Source: Solimicrobium sp040544425 (lineage in GTDB: Bacteria; Pseudomonadota; Gammaproteobacteria; Burkholderiales; Burkholderiaceae_D). Taken from it: a DNA stretch of 64,000 nucleotides. This document shows positions 17,151 through 25,854 of this stretch, one piece after another (within the stretch, counting starts at the first letter, position 1; each line of letters begins with the position of its first letter). The stretch is taken from NCBI GenBank assembly GCA_040544425.1, contig JBEONO010000001.1:186001-250000 (forward strand). Direction: 5' to 3'. A model generated the notes under the pieces. The model was not told where the DNA came from and did not search any database. It saw only the letters and a program-made list of their open reading frames with translations. A program made the translations under genes and the position numbers.

Positions 17151-19844
17151 TTATTTATTGATCGATAATTTGCCTTTCAGATAAGCGTCAGTCGCCTCGG
17201 TCAACAAGGTTTTTTCGGCCAATCTGGTATGCGCGCCTTCCATGCCGCGCGCAATGAACGGAGCCAGTTCAGCCGGGGCTTTTGATTTCATCCAGCTTTC
17301 GATCTGATCCAGTGGTATCGAGCTCCAGAATATATCCGGCGTCATCTGCGTCATCATCATGGTTCCTTCAGGCAGCATCGGTGCAATCAATCGCTCGTAG
17401 TTTTTGGTGTAGACATCCCACGACAAAGCGGGATTGTTTTCGCTCAGCGTTAAAGCCAGTTGGATGCGCAATGATTCGGCCTGTTTCGGAATTTCATCTG
17501 ACAGCACAATCTGCGCTGCCTTGTTGGCCAGTTCCGGTGTGCGCACCAACATCATGACCGGATAATAGCGCCGCATCTCGGCCTCATTTTTTGCTGACCT
17601 GGCGATTGCATGCAGCTGCTCGAATTCGGCATCACTCGCATTTTTCGCGACTATTCCAAGAATGAAGTTTTGATTATCGGCTGAGATGGCGCTGCGGTCT
17701 TTCACGAATGCGGCAAATCTCGCCTTCGCCTCTGCAATCACTTCCGCATCACCCCATGAACCCAGGTCGGCCAACACAGAGCGACGCAAACGCTGGATGC
17801 CTGGTGTTTCGCTGGCCCTGGATTCCCAGCCAAGTCGATTGGCCAATGGTTTGATCACCGAGCGTGCGTAGACGGTAAATGCTTCATAGCCGGCAGTACC
17901 ACGTTCAGCGTGTTCGATATTGCTCAGTGCTTCGGCAATGATTTGCCATGAACGTAAATTTTGTTCGGTCCCCATCGCCGAGGCCAGATCGAAGAAACCG
18001 GACAGATCTTTTTTCCCTGCTTTGACCAGAGCCCATTGATCGTCCAACAGCGCAATCCGGTCACCATTGGGCATGGCGGCAAAATTGTTCAGATTGGTCT
18101 TCGATGTCGCATCGTCGTAAGCGACGCGGAAGTAGCCTACCGTATCGGCATTGACTGATAATGCTTCGCTGCAGTTGCCAGCGGCTTCAGTCTGTCCGTC
18201 TTTGGTCAGCAATACCGATTTGGTTTGGGCCGACGTTCCGCTGCGGATTTGCAAAGGCACATTCCAGTGCGGATTGCTGGTGTCCGTGCCTTTGGCGACA
18301 AAGCGCTGCTGATTCATGGTGATCGTGCGCTTGCCGTTTGCGTCGCAACTGGCCTGCACCGACACCAGGGGAAAGCCGGCCTGGGTGGTCCAGGTGCCGA
18401 TGATGTCATTCACGTTTTTGCCGCTGGCCTCACTCAATGCTTTCCATAAATCGGCGCTGGTGGTATTTGAGTAGGCGTGTGTCTTCATGTATTTGCGGAT
18501 ACCGTCACGGAATACATCCGGCCCCAGATAGGCTTCCAGCATGCGCAACACCGACTGTCCTTTGTTATAAGTGATGCTCGGATCAAATGCACTGGTGGCT
18601 TCCAGTTCATTGGTCACGTGTTGCAGGATCGGGTGAGAGCTCAGGTTTGCATCGACGCCCATTGCATCTTCCTTGCTCCGGTCTTCCGATTCCCACCAGT
18701 GCCAGTCGGTATGACGCAAATCAGTTTCCTTGGCAGCGCGCCAGGACGCAAAGCTTTCGTTCAGCCATAACTCATCCCACCATCCCATGGTAACTAGATC
18801 GCCAAACCATTGATGCGCCATTTCATGCGCCTGAATTGAATACACCTCTTGACGGATGCCCATGGTGCTCGACGGTGTCAGCAGCAGATATTGGTCGGTG
18901 TAGGTAATGGCACCCCAGTTTTCCATCCCGCCCTGGAAGCCGCCCGGTACTGCGATCGAATCAAGCTTGGGCAGGGGGAATTTGACGCCGAAATAATCGT
19001 TATAGTCGGTCAGAATTTGCCTGGCATTGTCCAGCGCTTCCTTGCCGTTTTGTTCCTGACCTTTGGCTGCGGTTATGTATAAGGTGGTTCCCTCGCTATT
19101 GGCGCTGATCTGTCCGAAATTACCGGCAGAGACATGGACCAGGTAAGTCGGCATTTTCGGAGAGCGTGCAAAGCTGGTGGTGGCCAGTTTGCCGTCGACT
19201 TTACGGCTGGTGACCGGCATATTGCCAATTGCCATCCATTCAGCCGGTGCAGTGATACTGAGTTGATAAGTGGCGCGAAATGCCGGTTCATCCCAACATG
19301 GGAACATGCGGCGTGCATCGGTTGCTTCAAACTTGGTAGTAAGCAGCGTGCCTTTCGTGCCGTCTGGTGCTGCATATTCCTGGACGAACATGCCGTGCGG
19401 CTCGGTCTCGATTTTTGCGCTGAAACTAAAACTGAGTTTGTGTTTGCCGACCTTGGCATTGGCGGGCAACATGATTGTGGTCAGTTGCTCCTTATCGTCG
19501 GATACGACACTTTTTACAGGCTTGCCGTCAAACAGCACATGGCTCAATTGCTGGTTCAGGGAGTTGAACTGAATTTTATCAACCGCTTCGGTGAATTCCA
19601 GCGCGATCGTTTCGGTTCCGGCAATCTGAGTTTTCCCGGCATTCGGGGTGATGGCGATGATGTAGTCCGCAGGAATCACGTTTTTCGGCAGACGGCCTGG
19701 TGTCGTGGCAAACGAATACGGCACCAGGGATTGCGTGGTTTCAGCCTGCGCGGCCGGGTAGGCCAGGGTGGCAGCCACAGCGGAACAGATCAATAATCGG
19801 TTGAATGACGAGGTATTACCGGCAGGTTTTTTAGTCTTGAACAT
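17151..19844 (-). CDS. Exported M1 family aminopeptidase
   Basis: An 897-residue secreted zinc aminopeptidase. It has a signal peptide, an M1 N-terminal beta domain, the substrate-anchoring exopeptidase motif as GGMENWGAITY (Gly for the usual Ala), and the zinc site HEMAHQWFGD with the third ligand Glu in LWLNESFASW. A beta domain and an ERAP1-type helical C-terminal domain follow, ending near KGKLSINK. The layout resembles eukaryotic-type M1 enzymes more than E. coli PepN. AGGGAA precedes the ATG. With the S10 carboxypeptidase nearby it suggests scavenging of extracellular peptides from both ends. A degenerate paralogue lies downstream at 16168-16902. Confidence 0.93.
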   Translation of the reverse strand: MFKTKKPAGNTSSFNRLLICSAVAATLAYPAAQAETTQSLVPYSFATTPGRLPKNVIPADYIIAITPNAGKTQIAGTETIALEFTEAVDKIQFNSLNQQLSHVLFDGKPVKSVVSDDKEQLTTIMLPANAKVGKHKLSFSFSAKIETEPHGMFVQEYAAPDGTKGTLLTTKFEATDARRMFPCWDEPAFRATYQLSITAPAEWMAIGNMPVTSRKVDGKLATTSFARSPKMPTYLVHVSAGNFGQISANSEGTTLYITAAKGQEQNGKEALDNARQILTDYNDYFGVKFPLPKLDSIAVPGGFQGGMENWGAITYTDQYLLLTPSSTMGIRQEVYSIQAHEMAHQWFGDLVTMGWWDELWLNESFASWRAAKETDLRHTDWHWWESEDRSKEDAMGVDANLSSHPILQHVTNELEATSAFDPSITYNKGQSVLRMLEAYLGPDVFRDGIRKYMKTHAYSNTTSADLWKALSEASGKNVNDIIGTWTTQAGFPLVSVQASCDANGKRTITMNQQRFVAKGTDTSNPHWNVPLQIRSGTSAQTKSVLLTKDGQTEAAGNCSEALSVNADTVGYFRVAYDDATSKTNLNNFAAMPNGDRIALLDDQWALVKAGKKDLSGFFDLASAMGTEQNLRSWQIIAEALSNIEHAERGTAGYEAFTVYARSVIKPLANRLGWESRASETPGIQRLRRSVLADLGSWGDAEVIAEAKARFAAFVKDRSAISADNQNFILGIVAKNASDAEFEQLHAIARSAKNEAEMRRYYPVMMLVRTPELANKAAQIVLSDEIPKQAESLRIQLALTLSENNPALSWDVYTKNYERLIAPMLPEGTMMMTQMTPDIFWSSIPLDQIESWMKSKAPAELAPFIARGMEGAHTRLAEKTLLTEATDAYLKGKLSINK

Positions 19845-20106
19845 GGATTTTCCCTAAGGTTGGTAAAGGTCTTTTTAGGTGTGAGGCATTGCCCGCTGGA
19901 TTTGGGGCTGATGCGGATTTTATAGCCTCGCTGGGAAATCGGCCGTGAAATGCGATGAATCGGTAAATTCGATGGATGAAATGCAGAGTTTTGTTATCAG
20001 ATTGCCAGATAAGTTACTATGTACCCGCTACAGCGCTGACCATGATGCAAATCGTGAGTAATCAAAAAATAAAACCAAACCCATCCACCCGGCAAAGGGC
20101 ATACCC

Positions 20107-21204
20107 ATGATTCGTTTTTGGTTGACCTGTCTCTTCATTCTGGGCAGTTACACGCCTGTTAATGCCGCGACGCATGCAATTGGTATTGAGACCAACGGTG
20201 AATCGATTGCTTACGACATGAACACTGCCGGGCAGGTTGCCGCTGTAGTGTTGGACCAGAGCCGCAATCGGCATGCGGTATTGTTTGAGCACGGCAAGTT
20301 GACGCAGATTGGTTCGTTGGGTGGCAACGAGAGTGAAGCGAGCCACATCAACAGCCACGGTGAAATTATTGGTTCGGCGAAAAGAAAGGACAGCAGCTGG
20401 GGTGCGTTTCTGTATAGCCGCGAGCATGGCATGCAGGATCTGGGCACTTTAGGCGGCACCAACAGCCACGGCATGGCATTAAATGATCTGGGCGATGCGG
20501 TGGGGTTTTCAGATTTGGCCAATCAGGAGTGGCACGCCTTTCTGTTGAAGCGCGGTGGGCAACTCCAGGATCTGGGCACGCTGGGCGGAAAAATCAGTTA
20601 TGCCAGCGGAATCAATCATCTTGGACAGGTGGTTGGCACGTCGACCAACAAAATTGGTGATCGGCATGCCTTTTACTATGATGCAGCGCGTGGCATGGTT
20701 GACCTGGGAACGCTGGGTGGCCGCGCCAGTTACGCCGCCGCGATCAATGACAAAGGTGTTGTGGTCGGCGCATCTGAAACAAAAAATCAGGACTGGCATG
20801 CGTTTGTGCTTGATCATGGACACATGGTTGATCTGGGTTTGTTATTCGGACAGTGGGATAGTCATGCGACGGCGATCAACAATGCCGGGCATGTGGTTGG
20901 CACCGCGAAACTGCATGACAACCGGCTGTCGTTTGTCTGGCGTGACGGTGTGATGACTGTGCATCACAGCGGCGCCAAAGGTCTGTATCTGACCAATGCA
21001 ATCAACGACGCCGAACAGGTGATCGGTGCCACCTATGATCGCGGCATGATTGCCGCCTCGATGTTATCCAGCTCGGCACCGTATGTTGATCAGGGCTGGA
21101 GCAATCTGTATTACCGGATACTGCTGGCGATCCTGTTTGCCATTGCTGCGGTCGTACTGCGCAAGCGCTATCGCGGTCTTCTTGGGCCGTGGAGGCGGGT
21201 CTGA
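20107..21204 (+). CDS. HAF-repeat exported protein with C-terminal membrane anchor
   Basis: A 365-residue protein with a signal peptide (MIRFWLTCLFILGSYTPVNA) and about five HAF-type repeats of roughly 45 residues, each with a LGTLGG-like turn (IGSLGG, LGTLGG three times, LGLLFG) followed by a box like AxxINxxGxVVG and then W(H/G)AFL. Such repeats are thought to form beta-propeller-like folds; no activity is established. Residues about 330-352 form a transmembrane helix followed by a basic tail (RKRYRGLLGPWRRV). The protein is probably held in the inner membrane facing the periplasm, or processed there. AAAGGG precedes the ATG. It is divergent from the M1 gene. Confidence 0.8.
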   Translation: MIRFWLTCLFILGSYTPVNAATHAIGIETNGESIAYDMNTAGQVAAVVLDQSRNRHAVLFEHGKLTQIGSLGGNESEASHINSHGEIIGSAKRKDSSWGAFLYSREHGMQDLGTLGGTNSHGMALNDLGDAVGFSDLANQEWHAFLLKRGGQLQDLGTLGGKISYASGINHLGQVVGTSTNKIGDRHAFYYDAARGMVDLGTLGGRASYAAAINDKGVVVGASETKNQDWHAFVLDHGHMVDLGLLFGQWDSHATAINNAGHVVGTAKLHDNRLSFVWRDGVMTVHHSGAKGLYLTNAINDAEQVIGATYDRGMIAASMLSSSAPYVDQGWSNLYYRILLAILFAIAAVVLRKRYRGLLGPWRRV

Positions 21205-21317
21205 GCTGGATTGGCTAGACGAGAATTCGAGATGCTCATATTGGGGATAGTTCGTATTTGTCCGCGGTAGCGAGTTCGGAATAATCACCGTTTTGTTAAA
21301 TTTCAGAATGTGGTCTT

Positions 21318-22583
21318 ATGCAACCGGTAATTGCCAGTTCGTCTCCCCAAGGCTTCACGCAATATAGTTCCCCCTCACAAGATCCTGCAGCACCCTGTTC
21401 TTCCACCACCGGCGAAACAAGTTCCACCCAACTGTCGTCTGTCGACGATCCAACTGCTCTAAAGGCGGAAGCGGCGATGCAAAAATTTTTTGAAGGCCGG
21501 AAGAAATCAGAATTGTTGGATGACCCTCCTGCGGATCTGCGCAGCAGGTTACTTCCAGAAACGCCATCTGATTCGCTGCTGGAGCCAATCTCTCTTTCCC
21601 CCCAATACGACAGCTTGAAAAGTGACGGTGTTGTCAGTGGCGAAGAAGCCCAGGCAGTTTTTGATATGGGTGAATATCAAAAGATGTTTCCCGAAACGGT
21701 ATTCGCGAGCTGTTATAAAAAAATCCTGGGTGACTGTCCTGGCATCAGAAAATTAATCAAAGATGATTCAGCAACGATGTACAAGCAGATGATTGCCTGG
21801 GTCATACGCTGCGGGTTGACCGGTGCGTTTTGGACGGCCGGATTCACCTTGGGTGCCATTCTGGACAAGGCCGATTCGTCCACTGCCGGGAATTCAAAAT
21901 ATGCCTGGGTCGGTGCGGCCATGGCGCAAGGTCTGGCCGAAATGCTGTGTGTCACATTTATTGGTTATTACCTCTCCCATCGCGCGGTGACATTTAAGTC
22001 AGACAGCAATGACGCCGGGTTGCTGTCGAATGTGGTAGAAGGCATGGCGTGGGGAGCCAGTTGCCTGCCGGCAGGTACGTTATGGCAGAAGGCTGTCAAT
22101 ACTTTTTGCACGACGGATGACCTGTCCAGGTTCGCTCCGTCCTGCATGGCCAAAGTCGGTGCCTCAACCGGAGCGACATTTGGTGCGACCCTGGCCTGCA
22201 TCAAGGCGCTGATAGCGCTGAAAGACCATTGCTGCACAGGCCAGCAAAGCTACTTTCGACCATTTAATTTTCAAAACACCATTTCCGATTCAGTATTGTT
22301 TGGCCTGATTGTGGTTGGTACGGCGGATGCTTTTTTTGTACTGACCTCGTCCAACAGCCCTTTTAATTACAAACCGTATTCGACCTCGACGCAATATCAA
22401 CTCCTGCCAACCTTGAATCAAATGGCGTTGTCCGCATTGAGCACGATGCTCGGTGGCCTGACGGCCTACGCATTACGCGGCGGCTTGAGAATGATGGCCA
22501 CTGTTCCTGACGGGGAAATTGTGAAATCGTTACGTGAATATCGACGTGCACTCAGTTTGAATTCGCAGTGTGTCATTCTTTGA
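21318..22583 (+). CDS. Orphan multi-pass membrane protein with CaaX-like C-terminus
   Basis: Not recognised. A 421-residue protein. Residues 1-45 are rich in Ser, Thr, Pro and Gln. Residues about 45-155 are soluble. From residue 158 there are five or six hydrophobic segments of modest strength (starting IAWVIRCGLTGAFWTAGF, AWVGAAMAQGLAEMLCV, MAKVGASTGATFGATLA, SVLFGLIVVGTADAFFVL, MALSALSTMLGGLTAYAL), with ten or so cysteines along the chain. The last four residues are CVIL, a consensus CaaX box of the geranylgeranyl type. There is no signal peptide. The N-terminal composition and the prenylation-like end suggest delivery into a eukaryotic host, but nothing in the window proves it. The gene stands alone, convergent with the efflux operon. 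Confidence 0.7.
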   Translation: MQPVIASSSPQGFTQYSSPSQDPAAPCSSTTGETSSTQLSSVDDPTALKAEAAMQKFFEGRKKSELLDDPPADLRSRLLPETPSDSLLEPISLSPQYDSLKSDGVVSGEEAQAVFDMGEYQKMFPETVFASCYKKILGDCPGIRKLIKDDSATMYKQMIAWVIRCGLTGAFWTAGFTLGAILDKADSSTAGNSKYAWVGAAMAQGLAEMLCVTFIGYYLSHRAVTFKSDSNDAGLLSNVVEGMAWGASCLPAGTLWQKAVNTFCTTDDLSRFAPSCMAKVGASTGATFGATLACIKALIALKDHCCTGQQSYFRPFNFQNTISDSVLFGLIVVGTADAFFVLTSSNSPFNYKPYSTSTQYQLLPTLNQMALSALSTMLGGLTAYALRGGLRMMATVPDGEIVKSLREYRRALSLNSQCVIL

Positions 22584-22602
22584 GATTGAATCTGCCAGGC
22601 AT

Positions 22603-22627
22603 AAAAAAGGGGGCCACGAAGGCCCCC
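22603..22627 (-). terminator. Intrinsic terminator of RND efflux operon
   Basis: GGGGGCC (22609-22615) and GGCCCCC (22621-22627) pair around ACGAA. On the minus strand the stem runs into six Ts (22608-22603). It lies 18 nt after the stop codon of the RND pump gene. Confidence 0.92.
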
Positions 22628-22645
22628 AAGGTCTTACCGGGAGAA

Positions 22646-25600
22646 TTAAAGCGTGCCAGTCGCCGGTCTGGTACCACGGATCAGATGCGCAAGTTTGACT
22701 ATCTGTCTGAACGTCCAGCGCAGGAACAGCAATGTCATCAATGCTTCAAGCATGGTCATCAAGAACGCCAGCACGACATTCATCTGGGTGGCCCGACGAC
22801 CGAGCTTGGCGATCAGGCGATCACGGGAAATTTCGATACTGTCGTAGAAGGTTGGCACGACCAGCAAGGTCAGGATCGTTGAGGTGATCGTGCCGCCGAT
22901 AATCGCAATGGCCAGTGGACGGTAGAATTCGCCGCCTTCACCGAGTGCCAGAGCGACTGGTGTCATCCCGGCGATCAGGGCGAAGGTGGTCATCAGAATC
23001 GGACGCAGACGTTTGCGACCGGCGTACATCAGCGATTCTTCACGGGCATGTCCTTCGGCTTCATGTTTGCGGGCACAGTCCAGCAGCAGGATCGCGTTCT
23101 TGGCGACCAGACCCATCAGCATGATCACGCCGATCAGGCTCATCAGATTGATCGTGCCGCCAGTGGCCAGCAAGGCCAGCACCACGCCGATCAGACTTAA
23201 AGGCAGGGACATCATCACCGCGACCGGTGCAGTGAAGGAACTGAACTGAATCACCAGAATGAAATACATCAAACCGATACCCATTAGCAGAGCGATCACC
23301 ATCTCGGAAAACAACTCGGCCTGTTCCCGGGCATCTCCGCCCAATTGAAGGCCGAATCCGTCCGGGTAGTCGATTGCCTTGGCCAGCTTGATCGCGTCGC
23401 CATTGACTTCGCCAGCCGACCGGCCTTCGACGTTGGCTGAAACAGTAATCATGCGCTTGCCATCATTGTGTTCGATTTTGGCCGGACCTTTGCTCATTTT
23501 GATGCTGGCGATCTGGTCGAGTGGCACCATGGCATTGCTGCCAGTGACGGCAATCGGCAAGTGTTCGATGTTTTCTGCGCTAAGCCGGTCGCTCGGTTGC
23601 AAACGCACGGCGACGTCGCGAGTCAGGCCCGTTGGATCGACCCAGTCACCGACTTCAACACCGGCGAAGGCAACCCGCAAGGCCTGCGCTGCATCACCGA
23701 CTGAAATACCCAAAGAATTGGCCAGGCCGCGGTTCAGTTCAATCTGCAATTCGTCCTTCGGTTCCTGCTCCGACAGGCCAACATCGACAGCACCTGGAAC
23801 GTGGCGCAGCTTCTCCATAAAATCGTTGGTGATCTGCGCCAGCTTGCGTGAATCGGAACCGTAAAAGCGCAGTTGCACCGGTTTTTGTCCGCCATTGTTG
23901 GCATCGTCCTGCACCACATATTCAGCACCAACCAGCCGGGTCATCAAGACCCGCATTTCGGCGGCGATCTGTTTTGCCGAGCGCTTCCGATTGGTGCTTT
24001 TACCGATATCAACATACACCCGGCCACCGCTGGCATTGACGGTGCTGTTGGTTGCCACAGTTTCTTTCAGAGTCCGTGCCAGTTCGGCAGCTCGTTCAAC
24101 TTTGCTGCGATTGAATTCGAGGCTGGAACTGGACGGCGTGCGGATATTGATGATGACTGATCCGCCATCTTGTGCCGGCAAAAATTCCGAGCCACCGAAT
24201 TTAACCTGCAAACCGATTGCGGCGATCAGGCTGAGCCCGGCAATCACGGCCATGGACCGGCGGTGATGCAAAGCCCAGGCGATCACGTTGGCATAGCGGT
24301 CGGCCTGGTGGTCGAACCAATGATTGAATTTTTGCAGAACCAGACTGATTCCGGTTTTGGCCTGCAGATGGTGACCGATTGGATCGCCCCAGTAAGCCGA
24401 TAACATCGGGTCGAGTGTGAAGGAAATAAACAGGCTGACCAAAACGGATGTTGCGACCGTCAATGCGAATGGTCTGAACCACTCACCGGCACCACCCTGC
24501 ATGAACGCGACAGGAATAAATACGGCGATGATCGAAAACGTGGTGGAGGCGACCGCCATCCCGATTTCGCGCGTGCCTTCCGAGGACGCCGTGCGGCGGT
24601 CTTTACCCATTTCCATGTGGCGCACAATGTTTTCGCGCACCACAATCGCATCGTCAATCAAGACTCCGATTGCCAGCGACAGGCCGAGCAGGGTCATGAA
24701 GTTAAGGGTGAATCCGCATAACCAGACGGCGATAAACGCGGCAATTGCTGAGGTCGGCAGGCTCAATGCAGTGATCAGCGTGGAGCGCCATGAATTGAGG
24801 AAGATGTACACCACGAAGATGGTCAGTACTGCACCGAAGATCAGTGAATCGATCACGTTGTCGAGATTGTCCTGCGCGTCCTTGCCGCCATCGTCGGTGA
24901 TCACCATCGCCGTTCCGGCCGGCAGGGTCTTGTTGATTTCGGTGACCATGTCACGGATTTTCTGGGCGATCGAGACTGTGCTGGCGTTGTGGGCCCGGGT
25001 GATCGACAAGCCGACGTTGGGATGGCCGTTGCGCAGGCTGTAGCTGTCTGCTTCTGCGTAGCCGTCGGCGATGGTGGCAACCTGCGCCAGTCGCACCAGC
25101 TGGTCACCATTATGTTTGATCACGATTTGTTCGAATTCGGCCGGGGATTCGATCCGGCCTACCAGACGAATACTTTGTTCTTCCAGCGTGCCACGCACTT
25201 TGCCGACCGGCGCATTGGTATTCTGGTTGCGGATCGCGTTGACGATGTCGGTGACAGAGACATTATATTCGCGCAGCTTTTCTGCCTGCAGCAAGATACT
25301 CAGTTCGCGACGTAATGATCCGTTGACCGAGACGGTGGCAACGCCATCAATACCTCTGAATTTATCGGCAAGCTGATCTTCGGCCAGTCGCGAAATTTCG
25401 GTATGGGATTGGGTGTCGGAGGATAATGCCAATTCCATGATGGGCTGGTCGGAAGGATCGAAGCGCTGCAGGATCGGCTCGCGCATTTCAACCGGCATTT
25501 TATAGCGCACCGTAGCGATCGCATTGCGAATTTCATCGCCCGCTTCGACCATGTTTTTACCGAATTTGTAGATCATCACGATCGTTGCATTACCCTCGGC

Positions 25601-25852
25601 AGAAGTGGAGCGCATCTGATCGATACCGGTGATGCTTTGCAGCGGTTTTTCCAGGCGGTTGATGATCTCGCGTTCCACTGATTCCGGTGAGGCACCCGGG
25701 TAGGGAATGCTAATTACGATCACGGGCTCCTGCACGTCAGGAATCTGATTGACACGCAATTTTTTCAACGCCAACAATCCCAGACACATCAGCATCAAAA
25801 TGATGACGACGGTCGCGACGGGGCGCTTGATACTGAAGTCGGAGAGGAACAT
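22646..25852 (-). CDS. RND efflux pump inner-membrane subunit (HAE1/AcrB type)
   Basis: A 1068-residue proton-driven RND transporter of the hydrophobe/amphiphile efflux family. It starts MFLSDFSIKRPVATVVIIL with TM1, has the large periplasmic loops, the TM4 proton-relay aspartate pair in GVLIDDAIVVREN and the TM10 lysine in LMGLVAKNAILLLD, and twelve membrane segments overall. There are no metal-relay residues typical of CusA/CzcA, so drugs or organic compounds are more likely substrates. The start codon is 2 nt downstream of the adaptor gene's stop codon, with AAGGGAAA overlapping that stop. There is no outer-membrane channel gene, so it would borrow a TolC-like protein from elsewhere. Confidence 0.93.
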   Translation of the reverse strand: MFLSDFSIKRPVATVVIILMLMCLGLLALKKLRVNQIPDVQEPVIVISIPYPGASPESVEREIINRLEKPLQSITGIDQMRSTSAEGNATIVMIYKFGKNMVEAGDEIRNAIATVRYKMPVEMREPILQRFDPSDQPIMELALSSDTQSHTEISRLAEDQLADKFRGIDGVATVSVNGSLRRELSILLQAEKLREYNVSVTDIVNAIRNQNTNAPVGKVRGTLEEQSIRLVGRIESPAEFEQIVIKHNGDQLVRLAQVATIADGYAEADSYSLRNGHPNVGLSITRAHNASTVSIAQKIRDMVTEINKTLPAGTAMVITDDGGKDAQDNLDNVIDSLIFGAVLTIFVVYIFLNSWRSTLITALSLPTSAIAAFIAVWLCGFTLNFMTLLGLSLAIGVLIDDAIVVRENIVRHMEMGKDRRTASSEGTREIGMAVASTTFSIIAVFIPVAFMQGGAGEWFRPFALTVATSVLVSLFISFTLDPMLSAYWGDPIGHHLQAKTGISLVLQKFNHWFDHQADRYANVIAWALHHRRSMAVIAGLSLIAAIGLQVKFGGSEFLPAQDGGSVIINIRTPSSSSLEFNRSKVERAAELARTLKETVATNSTVNASGGRVYVDIGKSTNRKRSAKQIAAEMRVLMTRLVGAEYVVQDDANNGGQKPVQLRFYGSDSRKLAQITNDFMEKLRHVPGAVDVGLSEQEPKDELQIELNRGLANSLGISVGDAAQALRVAFAGVEVGDWVDPTGLTRDVAVRLQPSDRLSAENIEHLPIAVTGSNAMVPLDQIASIKMSKGPAKIEHNDGKRMITVSANVEGRSAGEVNGDAIKLAKAIDYPDGFGLQLGGDAREQAELFSEMVIALLMGIGLMYFILVIQFSSFTAPVAVMMSLPLSLIGVVLALLATGGTINLMSLIGVIMLMGLVAKNAILLLDCARKHEAEGHAREESLMYAGRKRLRPILMTTFALIAGMTPVALALGEGGEFYRPLAIAIIGGTITSTILTLLVVPTFYDSIEISRDRLIAKLGRRATQMNVVLAFLMTMLEALMTLLFLRWTFRQIVKLAHLIRGTRPATGTL

Positions 25853-25854
25853 GA

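Noticed and set aside
19134..19796. 220-codon open frame antisense to the M1 aminopeptidase gene
   Set aside because: A shadow frame caused by codon bias of the real gene on the other strand; no ribosome site or domain.
21225..21280. Three TTCG motifs upstream of the CaaX protein gene, resembling PIP or hrpII boxes
   Set aside because: The spacings are about 20-21 nt rather than 15-16, so they do not fit either box.
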